Part shown: piece by piece, positions 26,125 to 34,281 of the stretch | How positions within the stretch are numbered: position 1 is the stretch's first letter | Layout of the letters: each line of letters begins with the position of its first letter | Source: JAYYPW01 sp036128855 | GTDB taxonomy: Bacteria > Pseudomonadota > Gammaproteobacteria > Comchoanobacterales > Comchoanobacteraceae | Assembly (NCBI GenBank): GCA_036128855.1 | Contig: JAYYPW010000003.1 | Span: 1-64,000 of the forward strand | DNA length: 64,000 bases | Direction of reading: 5' to 3' | Program-made: the position numbers and the translations under genes | The notes under the pieces: generated by a model | Databases searched by the model: none | The model's input: the letters and a program-made list of their open reading frames with translations, nothing else | What the model was told of the DNA's origin: nothing

Positions 26125-27645
26125 ATGCAAATAGTTTGGTTTAAACGCGATCTGAGGATAGAAGACCACGCACCGCTTACACAAGCAAGTGCACAGGGGC
26201 CCTTTATACCTCTTTATATTTTAGAGCCTAAACTATGGGCTGAGCCAGATTACAGCAAGCGTCAGTATGACTTTCTTTGCGAAACACTAAAAGAGTTGCA
26301 ACAGGATTTAGCCGTGCGAGGACAAAAACTTATTATCCGTGTTGGAGATGCTGAATCGGTGTTTTCTGATTTACACAAGCAGTACGGTGTACAATCAATT
26401 TGGTCGCATCAAGAAACAGGAAATTTATGGACCTATGCACGCGATAGGAAGATACATGCTTGGGTGAAAAAACATTGTGTTGTTTGGTATGAATTACCAA
26501 ACAACGGCGTGATTAGAAAACTCAAATCAAGAAATGGTTGGGCGGTGAAATGGCTTAAAAGAATGCAAAAACCAGTAATTTCCCCACCAGAAAAATTTAT
26601 AAGCGTTACCATAGATACTATGCCTATACCTAAGCCAGAAGAAATAAATATACCAGACGATGGATGCTACAAACGCCAGCATGGGGGGCGTAATGCTGCT
26701 TTGAAATGCCTACAAAGTTTTTTGCATGAAAGAGGAACTTTTTATACCAAAGAAATGTCATCACCACGTACAGCGTATACAAGTTGCTCTAGACTCTCTA
26801 CACATATAGCATTTGGGACGCTCTCAATTCGAGAAGTATTCCAGGCGGCAAGCTTACGGGCTATAGAAATAAAACAGGACTCATCGTTGCCATACCAAAA
26901 AGCTTGGCAGCAAGCTATGCGATCATTTTTAGGCCGTTTGCGTTGGCATTGTCATTTTATACAAAAGCTTGAAGATCAGCCTAGAATAGAAAAAGCGTAT
27001 TTACACAGTGCTTATCGACAACTTCGGCCTAAAAGCGGCAATCAAGATTATTTGCTAGCTTGGAAGACGGGCAAGACTGGGTATCCTATGATCGACGCCT
27101 GTATGCGTTCGCTAATCGCAACCGGTTGGTTAAATTTTCGTATGCGAGCAATGTTGGTAAGCTTTGCAGCGTATCATCTTTGGTTGGATTGGCGTGAATT
27201 TGCTCCTTATCTAGGGAGCTTGTTTGTAGATTATGAGCCAGGTATTCACTATGCACAAGTACAGATGCAATCTGGTACAACAGGTATAAACAGCATACGC
27301 ATATACAATCCTATTAAACAGGGTATAGACCAGGACCCAGAGGGGGAGTTTATTAAAAAATGGATTCCAGAGCTAATCAATATGCCAAATACCTGCATAC
27401 ATACCCCTTGGATATATCCTACAAAGATGGGAAATTACCCACAGCCAATAGTTGACGAAGCACAGGCGCGTAAATCAGCTGCAGATAAGATATATGCCCT
27501 ACGCAAGCCTCCTATGCACCAACTCGAAGCACAAGCTGTTTTCGAAAAACATGGTAGCCGTAAATCAGGCCTAAAGCCAACAAGTAACCCACTCAAGAAA
27601 CGTATACCAGTAAAAAATTCACCACAAAAAGAATTGATATTTTAA
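26125..27645 (+). CDS. Cryptochrome/photolyase family FAD-binding protein
   Basis: 506 residues. The N-terminal photolyase domain begins VWFKRDLRIEDHAPL (4-18), the class I signature. The C-terminal FAD-binding domain has RSFLGRLRWHCHFIQKL, TGYPMIDACMRSLIATGWL and the segment QSGTTGINSIRIYNPIKQG where classical CPD photolyases have a different WAAxTGTD sequence. This points to the cryptochrome-like/(6-4)-like branch rather than E. coli PhrB. The last 40 residues are basic and probably disordered. Light-driven DNA repair is the likely role. It lies 188 bases upstream of lexA, same strand. Confidence 0.85.
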   Translation: MQIVWFKRDLRIEDHAPLTQASAQGPFIPLYILEPKLWAEPDYSKRQYDFLCETLKELQQDLAVRGQKLIIRVGDAESVFSDLHKQYGVQSIWSHQETGNLWTYARDRKIHAWVKKHCVVWYELPNNGVIRKLKSRNGWAVKWLKRMQKPVISPPEKFISVTIDTMPIPKPEEINIPDDGCYKRQHGGRNAALKCLQSFLHERGTFYTKEMSSPRTAYTSCSRLSTHIAFGTLSIREVFQAASLRAIEIKQDSSLPYQKAWQQAMRSFLGRLRWHCHFIQKLEDQPRIEKAYLHSAYRQLRPKSGNQDYLLAWKTGKTGYPMIDACMRSLIATGWLNFRMRAMLVSFAAYHLWLDWREFAPYLGSLFVDYEPGIHYAQVQMQSGTTGINSIRIYNPIKQGIDQDPEGEFIKKWIPELINMPNTCIHTPWIYPTKMGNYPQPIVDEAQARKSAADKIYALRKPPMHQLEAQAVFEKHGSRKSGLKPTSNPLKKRIPVKNSPQKELIF

Positions 27646-27775
27646 CTGTGCTTCTCAATTGTATGATTCACTATCATCTAGTAAAGATAAAAGATAGCAT
27701 GCCAAGAATGCAACAATGACAAGTCTAATAGCCAAAAACCAACAAAAGTTGAGTAAAAAAAATAGATAAACAAGG

Positions 27776-27804
27776 TTGACTGTACTCTTTGTGTTCTCTA
27801 TACT
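27776..27804 (+). promoter_or_regulatory. Sigma-70 promoter of the lexA operon
   Basis: A -35 element TTGACT (27776-27781) and a -10 element TATACT (27799-27804) are separated by exactly 17 bases. The expected transcription start falls about 20 bases before the lexA ATG, leaving room for the AAAGGAG ribosome binding site at 27821-27827. It is one of the closest matches to consensus in this window. Confidence 0.75.
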
Positions 27805-27820
27805 GAAAATATAGAGGACA
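27792..27820. promoter_or_regulatory. Palindrome over the lexA -10 box, candidate LexA operator
   Basis: TGTTCTCTATA and TATAGAGGACA form 11-base arms with one mismatch around a seven-base centre (CTGAAAA). The left arm covers the -10 box, the expected place for autorepression. It does not match the E. coli box CTGT-N8-ACAG, but the LexA recognition helix here is also different. It could instead be a hairpin in the early transcript. Confidence 0.5.
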
Positions 27821-27833
27821 AAAGGAGAATGAT

Positions 27834-28430
27834 ATGCTGACATTAGCGCAACACAATGTATATCGGTTTATACAGAGCTTTATAGAAAAAAATCAATACG
27901 CGCCAACAACGGCTGAGATTGCAGAAGGGATAGGGATTAAATCTAGAGGTGTTGTACATAGGTATTTAAAGGCATTAGTAGATGCAGGTCATATAGAGTT
28001 AGAGCCAAATAGAAAACGTAATATTAGACTGAAAGAAGAAAACAAAATGGAATATCATCTACCGTTACTAGGGAAGATAGCTGCAGGTATGCCTATTGAG
28101 GCAGTACAAGATAATGAATCTGTTGATATAGCGAGTATGTTTTTAACACCAGGAAGATATGCACTAAGAGTTAAAGGGAATTCTATGATAGACGAAGGAA
28201 TACACGATGGTGATGTAATTATTTGTCAGCATGCGGATAACGCAAGAGACGGACAAATTGTAGTCGCACTAGTAGATAACGAGGGTGCAACGTTAAAAAA
28301 ATTACGGCGTAATAGAGATGCTACTATCACATTAATACCAGCAAATAATGAGCATCACCCTCAAACTTATGCATGTGACAGAGTGAGGGTCCAGGGGATT
28401 TTTGTAGGTTTATTACGTATGGCAAGATAA
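27834..28430 (+). CDS. lexA: LexA-type SOS repressor
   Basis: 198 residues. An N-terminal winged helix (about 1-65, with TTAEIAEGIGIKSRGVVHRY) is followed by an S24 self-cleavage domain: cleavage site A84-G85 in KIAAGMP, catalytic Ser117 in KGNSMIDEG, and Lys155 in ATLKKLRR. It would repress its own operon and other SOS genes until RecA* triggers cleavage. The recognition helix (SRGVVHRYLKAL) differs from E. coli (SPNAAEEHLKAL), so a different operator is expected. AAAGGAG precedes the ATG at 27834. The downstream dinB starts 10 bases after it. Confidence 0.92.
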   Translation: MLTLAQHNVYRFIQSFIEKNQYAPTTAEIAEGIGIKSRGVVHRYLKALVDAGHIELEPNRKRNIRLKEENKMEYHLPLLGKIAAGMPIEAVQDNESVDIASMFLTPGRYALRVKGNSMIDEGIHDGDVIICQHADNARDGQIVVALVDNEGATLKKLRRNRDATITLIPANNEHHPQTYACDRVRVQGIFVGLLRMAR

Positions 28431-28440
28431 AGGTAGGTTG

Positions 28441-29706
28441 ATGGTCTTAATAGGATGGAAGCGATGTATTGCGCACGTGGATATGGATGCATTTTTCGCA
28501 TCTGTCGAGCAAAAATTACAGCCACGCTTGCGTAACCAGCCAATTGCAATCACTAATGGGAGTCATGGTAGTTGTGTTATAACTTGCTCATATGAAGCGA
28601 GGGCTTTTGGCATAAAGACAGGCATGCGTTTTGCAGAAGCAAGGCAGTTATGCAATGGTATTGAGCAGTGCCCATCCAGGCCTGAAGTTTATGCGCGCAC
28701 GTCGCAAAAAGTTATGGAAGCATTGCAAAATCATATCACACCCGATATCGAAGTTTATTCCGTAGATGAGGCTTTTTTAGATATGAGTAAGGTGCATCTT
28801 GCCAATAAAGATCCACAACACTTGGCTAGGCGTATTCAATCATGTATATATGAGGCTGTAGGTTTACCAGCGTCTGTAGGGATTGGTGGAGATAAAACAA
28901 CGGCAAAATTTGCTGCGAAAAAAGCAAAACCTAAAGGAGTTTGGGTTGTGTCTCCTATGCACGCAAAAAAGATTCTAGCACAAATGCCTGTGGACAAGCT
29001 ATGTGGTATAGGGTCCGGTATACGCCGATTTCTTGCTAAGCATGGTGTGCACACATGTGGTGGTGTTGCGCATCTTCCCGTACATATATTGGCAGACAGG
29101 TTTGGGCATGGCGGTAAGAGAATATGGCTGATGTGTCAAGGTAAAGACCCTGATCCTATACGTACAGTTCAAAAAGATCCAAAGACAATGGGGCATGGTA
29201 AGGTGCTACCTCCAGGTGTACGTGACCAGTCGCGCTTGCGAGGCTATATCTCGTATATGGCTTTTAAATTAAGCTGTAGACTGCAACAGCATAACTTATG
29301 GGCACAAAAAATTTGGATAGGCATTACAGCGGGACACATACACACAGGTATAGAGTTCCCCCTGCAAGTGGGTGCAAATGACTATCCGCTAATACAAAAG
29401 CTCGTAGATATTGTATTACAAGAGTGCTGGCGACCTAATACGGTGTATAAAAAAATCCAAATTACTGCAACAGAGCTATGTCGCCATCGCCAGAATGACC
29501 TATTTAATGGAAAATGTAAACAGCATATACGGCAAGAAAGCTTGGATTCTACATTGGCAAGGATAAATGAAAAATTTGGTTTTTCAACATTAAGGCCAGC
29601 AAGTCTCAAAGCTTTATCCAGCCCTGACGTTATTGCACCCTCGTGGCAGCCATCTGGTCATAGGCAAACTATACCAAATAATAAAGTAGGTAATAAGAAT
29701 GTGTAA
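28441..29706 (+). CDS. dinB: Y-family DNA polymerase (DNA polymerase IV, DinB)
   Basis: Translesion polymerase induced by DNA damage. It has 422 residues; the catalytic acids are in AHVDMDAFFASVEQ (D14) and YSVDEAFLD (D109, E110). A helix-hairpin-helix region follows (KLCGIGSGIRRFLAKHG), then the little-finger domain. The C-terminus is polar and lacks an obvious beta-clamp motif. An ATG at 28441 follows AAAGG with a good spacer; a TTG at 28438 is an alternative. It is co-operonic with lexA and overlaps the rnfH-like gene by eight bases. Confidence 0.9.
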   Translation: MVLIGWKRCIAHVDMDAFFASVEQKLQPRLRNQPIAITNGSHGSCVITCSYEARAFGIKTGMRFAEARQLCNGIEQCPSRPEVYARTSQKVMEALQNHITPDIEVYSVDEAFLDMSKVHLANKDPQHLARRIQSCIYEAVGLPASVGIGGDKTTAKFAAKKAKPKGVWVVSPMHAKKILAQMPVDKLCGIGSGIRRFLAKHGVHTCGGVAHLPVHILADRFGHGGKRIWLMCQGKDPDPIRTVQKDPKTMGHGKVLPPGVRDQSRLRGYISYMAFKLSCRLQQHNLWAQKIWIGITAGHIHTGIEFPLQVGANDYPLIQKLVDIVLQECWRPNTVYKKIQITATELCRHRQNDLFNGKCKQHIRQESLDSTLARINEKFGFSTLRPASLKALSSPDVIAPSWQPSGHRQTIPNNKVGNKNV

Positions 29707-29989
29707 AGAAAATAAGATTAGTGTACAGGTGGCCTGGATGCATACAAGTGAAGATATCAACGTACAAACACACTATTTAAGAATGGGTATAAGTTTAAGT
29801 GAATTCATAAATATCTTGTCTGTGGATGAGAAAATGCCAAAGGGATGGGGTGTGAGTATATTTGGTGAAAAAAAATCAATGGATTACATTTTACAGGAAA
29901 ATGATAGAGTTGAGTTGTGTTTATCGCTATTAAATGACCCACTTTTACGCCGACGTGCTAGGGTAAAAAATAAAAAAAGAAAGGGTTGA
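29699..29989 (+). CDS. RnfH/PasI (UPF0125) family ubiquitin-like protein
   Basis: 96 residues with the RnfH layout: an initial strand ISVQVAWM, a central GISLSEFINI helix, WGVSIFGEKKSMDYILQENDRVELC, and the conserved end LLNDPLLRRRARVKNKKR. The family has a beta-grasp fold; in E. coli the homologue sits next to ratA/pasT and its function is debated. It starts eight bases inside the end of dinB, so it belongs to the lexA operon here, an unusual neighbourhood. No ratA gene is adjacent. Confidence 0.8.
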   Translation: MCKENKISVQVAWMHTSEDINVQTHYLRMGISLSEFINILSVDEKMPKGWGVSIFGEKKSMDYILQENDRVELCLSLLNDPLLRRRARVKNKKRKG

Positions 29990-30491
29990 TGATATATCCA
30001 CATAACTTGTGGATAACTTTGGGGATAGAACCATTTTAATGGATGCGAAACCGGGTTATTTCGGTCATAGAATCACATTGGACAAAAATTGACCACCTTT
30101 CAAGGTATTGATTTTAAACATAAAATAATATATTTAAGCAATATGTAAGGTGCAGACGTGGAACCTTATTTGGGGTTTTACAGGTAATTAAAATTGTTGA
30201 TCTTTTATTTTGCAAATCACTATACACTATGATATGTTGTGATCAATGACCACAATCTTAATTATTAAAATAACATTGTTGAGTCCCCCAAAGTCCTTAT
30301 AGCGTATATTCTGAATTATCCATATTGTTTTAAGCATATGCATGAGTTTTGCAACTATTTACGCAAAGACTCCAGTGCGATCAATAAACATAGATTAATT
30401 ATGTAAACTTTTGAACATAGCTTACAGTCTAGATATGGATACGTTGATGTTTGATACTGCTTTAAAACATAAGCGTAGAGATTTTATTCTT
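29990..30491. other. Gene-free spacer (about 0.5 kb)
   Basis: No ORF longer than about 25 codons is seen on the forward strand. The spacer starts with a pair of DnaA-box-like sites (listed separately). Another inverted repeat, TTGTGATC-AAT-GACCACAA, lies near 30237-30255 with one mismatch in eight-base arms. The right part has no clear element. A small RNA cannot be excluded. Confidence 0.55.
29994..30016. promoter_or_regulatory. Two inverted DnaA-box-like sites
   Basis: TGTGGATAA (30008-30016) is a perfect DnaA box (TTATCCACA) on the minus strand. ATATCCACA (29994-30002) is a one-mismatch box on the plus strand, so the two face each other across five bases. No dnaA, dnaN or other origin genes are nearby, so this is more likely a titration or regulatory site than the origin. 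Confidence 0.5.
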
Positions 30492-31292
30492 CTATTCAAC
30501 TGCTGCTAAGTAATTGTCAATACGATTTGCATTGGAGAACATTTTCGCCTGCAGAGCTTTACCTGCTGCACGGACAGCATCGAGGTTGTGGCTATCATCA
30601 CCAACCTGAATAACACCAACATGGCCGACAACATAATGGTAGTTACATAAATATAAATAGATGCCTGGTACGGTGAAGGTGACTGTTATTTCTTCATTCA
30701 TAGCTGAGGCAAACGGTTCCGCGCCTACTGGAATGGGTTTGTATTCATCACCAATAACCAATTCGGGTGTTTGGGCATTGTGACCGTAACTAGTTGGTTT
30801 AAATGTTATACTATCACCAGCAGCAATCTTAATGAAACCTGGTGAAAAAACCATTGCACCATCTGGACCATTATTTAGGGCTTCAATTGTGTGTATCACA
30901 CCTGTAGGCTCAATGGTCTGAGCATTCTCTTTTTGAGTTGAAACTACCATATTATTTACAACATCACTATCGTTACCAGAAGACTTAGTAATAGGTGTGG
31001 TTTGTGTTTGATCTGAAGCTTGTGCCACTGTGTGATCAGATACCAATGCAGTAGGATTAGTGTGCTGTTCATCTCTAAATTCGTTCATTTGTGTCGTAGG
31101 CTTTTTCGAGATGTTATGAGCAACATGTTTATCTGATGCTATCTCAATTGAAATTGGATGTTGTGGTAAAGCAGTAGATGTAAGGCGGTCAATACGATCA
31201 CTGAGTTGATAAATACTCATAGCAACAACTAGTAAGCTTAATGGAGTGGCGATGGCTAGTAGCATCTCGAAATTCAAGGGAGACTTTTTCAT
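30492..31292 (-). CDS. Membrane-tethered pseudoazurin-like cupredoxin with altered axial ligand
   Basis: 266 residues: an N-terminal membrane anchor (about 9-30), a polar Thr/Ser/Gln-rich linker of about 100 residues, and a C-terminal pseudoazurin domain (about 130-245): GAMVFSPGFIKIAAGDSITF, GHNAQ with copper ligand H171, and YLYLCNYHYVVGHVGV with C216 and H219. Pseudoazurins have Met as the fourth ligand at the position that is H224 here (C-x2-H-x4-H). The domain presumably faces the periplasm and carries electrons or binds copper; the altered ligand would change its redox behaviour. Divergent from the AmpG-like gene. Confidence 0.8.
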   Translation of the reverse strand: MKKSPLNFEMLLAIATPLSLLVVAMSIYQLSDRIDRLTSTALPQHPISIEIASDKHVAHNISKKPTTQMNEFRDEQHTNPTALVSDHTVAQASDQTQTTPITKSSGNDSDVVNNMVVSTQKENAQTIEPTGVIHTIEALNNGPDGAMVFSPGFIKIAAGDSITFKPTSYGHNAQTPELVIGDEYKPIPVGAEPFASAMNEEITVTFTVPGIYLYLCNYHYVVGHVGVIQVGDDSHNLDAVRAAGKALQAKMFSNANRIDNYLAAVE

Positions 31293-31424
31293 AAACAGAA
31301 TGATTAACTATCCACTTATAATAGTAAAAAATAGTTAAGAAAACCATAGTTGTACCAAAATTCAGTGATTGACAGAAGTTGCTTAACAGGGATAATGAAA
31401 GTAAATTAGTTATTTGGTAAGTCG

Positions 31425-32657
31425 ATGAAACATATACTGCTAAATTTTTCATTCCTAGGTCTATTGTCGGGGATGGCCAGTGGTCTTTTATTAGTTACAC
31501 CCCAAGCATGGATAGCGAGTCTAGGAGGTGATATATGGTTGCTTGGAATGCTATCAGTTTTATCTCTGCCATTTGCAGTCAAGCCCCTGCTGGCAATATT
31601 GTTGGATAGTCTACGCAATAGGTTGGCATGGACATATATTCATATATTAAGATCTATGATACTTTTTTTTGGTGTATTATTGTTCTGGTTAGGAGGAGTT
31701 GATCCACTTTCACAAACTTTATATTTCAGTAGTTTGCTTTGCTTGGGTTGTTTCATCGCTAGCATGATAGATATTTGTATCGATGGTGCACGTATTCAGC
31801 ATGATGGGGCTGGTGAGCAAGAAATGGTGGCTGGCTACTATACGACTGGATATAGAATTGGCTTGATTAGTGTGAGTGGTCTAGGTTTAGTTTTAGCAAA
31901 GTATTATGGCTGGGTGGTTTTGTACCAAGGAGCAGGTGTAGCAATGGCGACTAGTTGGGTCTTGATAAAGGCTACACAAGTCTCTGGAGAAACTAATGTC
32001 GATAAACAAGATAAAAATAATAACTGGGATTACAGTGCAGTAAAAAACTGGCTAATACAAAAAAGTATTCAGCTTGTTGTAATTGTTGTTTTGTTAATCA
32101 AGCTACACGATATTTTTGTAGAAAGTATGTTACAAAGTTACCTAATTAATCATTTACATCTTGGGGTTGATACGGTTGGTCTTATCTACAAAAGTTTTGG
32201 TATCGCTGCTTCTATAGCAGGTGGTCTATTAGGTGCTTGGTTTCTCATACGTTTGGGTGTGTATTATATGCTTGCGATTGCTATAGTTGCAAAAGCAGCT
32301 GCCATGGTAGTATTCATACTATCTATGTATTCGATGCAGGAAAGTGTGTTATTAATCACAACATTGGCAATTACACTAGAGTCATTTGCCTCAGGTTGGA
32401 CTACAACACTCATTGTTGTACTAATGTCACGTGTGTGTGAAAAGGCTTATGCAGCAACTCAGTTCGCTTTCCTAACCAGCTTGATATTCGTATTAAAGGT
32501 AGTTGTTGGACCGCTAGCTGCAGGAGTGGTATACATGTATAGCTGGGATGGGTTTTTCTTAGGGGCAATGCTTGCGCTAATACCACCTTGTGGGCTATTG
32601 ACCATCAAAAACGTGAGAGCTGCATTTTCTGTAAGTGGTGTGCTCGAAGCAAATTAA
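31425..32657 (+). CDS. AmpG/PAT-family MFS permease
   Basis: 410 residues with about 12 membrane helices. The region ASMIDICIDGARIQ...YTTGYRIGLI is the AmpG/acetyl-CoA transporter family signature (DIxxDxxR then GYRxGM). AmpG imports anhydro-muropeptides for cell-wall recycling; related members carry other substrates, so specificity is only suggested. The start is an ATG at 31425 (MKHILLNFSFLG). The gene ends immediately before the convergent tRNA-Phe gene. Confidence 0.75.
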   Translation: MKHILLNFSFLGLLSGMASGLLLVTPQAWIASLGGDIWLLGMLSVLSLPFAVKPLLAILLDSLRNRLAWTYIHILRSMILFFGVLLFWLGGVDPLSQTLYFSSLLCLGCFIASMIDICIDGARIQHDGAGEQEMVAGYYTTGYRIGLISVSGLGLVLAKYYGWVVLYQGAGVAMATSWVLIKATQVSGETNVDKQDKNNNWDYSAVKNWLIQKSIQLVVIVVLLIKLHDIFVESMLQSYLINHLHLGVDTVGLIYKSFGIAASIAGGLLGAWFLIRLGVYYMLAIAIVAKAAAMVVFILSMYSMQESVLLITTLAITLESFASGWTTTLIVVLMSRVCEKAYAATQFAFLTSLIFVLKVVVGPLAAGVVYMYSWDGFFLGAMLALIPPCGLLTIKNVRAAFSVSGVLEAN

Positions 32658-32730
32658 TGGCCAGAGGCAGAATCGAACTGCCGACACGAGGATTTTCAGT
32701 CCACTGCTCTACCGACTGAGCTATCTGGCC
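32658..32730 (-). tRNA. tRNA-Phe (GAA)
   Basis: A 73-base cloverleaf on the minus strand. Acceptor GGCCAGA pairs with TCTGGCC, D-arm GCTC/GAGC, anticodon loop CTGAAAA with GAA, T-loop TTCGATT, discriminator A. The 3' CCA is not encoded (TTAA follows), so it must be added by nucleotidyltransferase. It lies downstream of yggX on the same strand. Confidence 0.97.
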
Positions 32731-32776
32731 AAGAACTATAATTTAACAAAAAGCGATGGGTAAAAGCAAGTTTTAA

Positions 32777-33052
32777 TTACTTGCTGTTATCTATTTCTTT
32801 GAAATCAGGGGGGTTATGTGCTGTATCATGATATAAAAATGCCATCATCTCTTTATGTAAAAAATCTTTTGATTTCATTTCTAGAGGATCAAGACGATAT
32901 TCATTAATGAGTTTAGTTTGGTGTGCTAGCCACATATCCCAAGCTTTCTGGGAGATTTCATTAGTAAGCTTTTCACCTAGTGGGCCAGGGAATGGACTAA
33001 AACTTAAAGCAGGGAGTTTTTGGTGTAGTTTTTTACAGTGTACTGTAGTCAT
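32777..33052 (-). CDS. yggX: Probable Fe(2+)-trafficking protein YggX
   Basis: 91 residues, the usual YggX length. It starts MTTVHCKKL with the conserved Cys6 and contains LSFSPFPGPLGEKL, ISQKAWDMWLAHQTKLINEYRL and LEMKSKDFLHKEM. YggX helps protect iron-sulfur proteins from oxidation. It lies 18 bases downstream of mutY, whose product carries a 4Fe-4S cluster; mutY-yggX is a conserved operon in gammaproteobacteria. Confidence 0.95.
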   Translation of the reverse strand: MTTVHCKKLHQKLPALSFSPFPGPLGEKLTNEISQKAWDMWLAHQTKLINEYRLDPLEMKSKDFLHKEMMAFLYHDTAHNPPDFKEIDNSK

Positions 33053-33070
33053 GGCGCAATATTAAGTGAT

Positions 33071-34123
33071 TTAAGTGGCTATTATACGGGAATAAAGGAT
33101 TTTTTCAATGGGTGTGGGTAGGCCATAGTCAGCGAGAGATTTTAAAGGTATTTTTTGTATATTAGCAGGCCAAATAAAATCAAGTGCAGACGAACCTACT
33201 AAAACAGGCATTAAGCGTAAGTGAAAATGTGTGAAAGTATGATGTAGCTCAGTCAGGTTACATAAGTCGCCTTTGTATGCAGATGGAATAAAATCGTTTA
33301 ACTCAGTCATTGAGTTGAACTCAGGTAAGCACCATAAGTTAGACCATATGGTTTGATCGCTACGCTTAACTAAAAGTATATTTTCTTCATTGTATGCAAG
33401 TAAGTAGTATTTTAATCGAGTAGGCTTAGCCTTTTTTTTCTTTTTTAGGGGGATGAGCAATTGCCAGTGCTTTTTTTGTGCAACACAGTCTTTCTGTATC
33501 GGGCAAATTGTACAAGTTGGGTTTTTAGTGCAAACTGTTGCGCCTAAGTCCATCATGCCCTGGGTGTAAATACGACAGTTATCTTGTGGCATAAGCGCCT
33601 GAGCTTGCGTAAAAAGATCAGATTTGACAGAGTTTTGCTCTACATCACCACGAATGCCCAAAAATCGTGCAAGAACACGTTTGACATTAGCATCTAATAT
33701 TGCGTATGGAAGGTTACCAGCAATACTCGCAATTGCATGTGCTGTAGATTGACCAATTCCAGGTAAAGTAACGAGGATGTTAGGGTCAGTAGGAACCTCA
33801 CCATGATATTGTTCATGGACAATTCGCGCAGCTGTATGCAAATGCTGTGCTCTACGGTAATATCCAAGTCCTGCCCAGAGCGAAAGTACATCATCTAACG
33901 GGGCCTTAGCTAAGCTTGATGCATCAGGAAAACGTTTGATAAAACGGATGAAGTAAGACTTCACAGTAGTAACTTGGGTTTGTTGTAGCATAATCTCAGA
34001 AATCCATACTCGGTAAGAGGAGAGTTCCTCTTGCCATGGAAGATCGTGACGACCATATTTTCTTTGCCAAGCAATTATTGTGTGTGCAAAATTCATATAC
34101 AAAGGATGAGTAGTAACCTTCAT
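33071..34123 (-). CDS. mutY: A/G-specific adenine DNA glycosylase MutY
   Basis: Removes adenine mispaired with 8-oxoguanine. 350 residues with catalytic E43 (SEIMLQQTQV), helix-hairpin-helix LPGIGQSTAHAI, catalytic D144 (AILDANVKRVL) and a C-terminal Nudix-like 8-oxoG recognition domain. The iron-sulfur ligands are C198, C204, C207 and C213, spaced C-x5-C-x2-C-x5-C; the first loop is one residue shorter than the usual x6. The ATG at 34123 is used; an ATG at 34096 is an alternative closer to the E. coli start. Confidence 0.95.
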   Translation of the reverse strand: MKVTTHPLYMNFAHTIIAWQRKYGRHDLPWQEELSSYRVWISEIMLQQTQVTTVKSYFIRFIKRFPDASSLAKAPLDDVLSLWAGLGYYRRAQHLHTAARIVHEQYHGEVPTDPNILVTLPGIGQSTAHAIASIAGNLPYAILDANVKRVLARFLGIRGDVEQNSVKSDLFTQAQALMPQDNCRIYTQGMMDLGATVCTKNPTCTICPIQKDCVAQKKHWQLLIPLKKKKKAKPTRLKYYLLAYNEENILLVKRSDQTIWSNLWCLPEFNSMTELNDFIPSAYKGDLCNLTELHHTFTHFHLRLMPVLVGSSALDFIWPANIQKIPLKSLADYGLPTPIEKILYSRIIAT

Positions 34124-34281
34124 ATTAACGTATAGAATAACTAACTACTAGATTAATTGTTTTAAAGAATAGGTAGTCATAGTATCAGAGATTGGGTACA
34201 ATGATCTAAGTTTTAAGTAAGATTGCATTAAAAACTTTCTTTTGCTATTGTTGATTAAACATCTGTTAAATAGAAATTTAC

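Noticed and set aside
27655..27843. Minus-strand frame of 62 codons upstream of lexA, with a hydrophobic end
   Set aside because: It starts inside lexA and runs across its promoter and operator; no ribosome binding site or family match.
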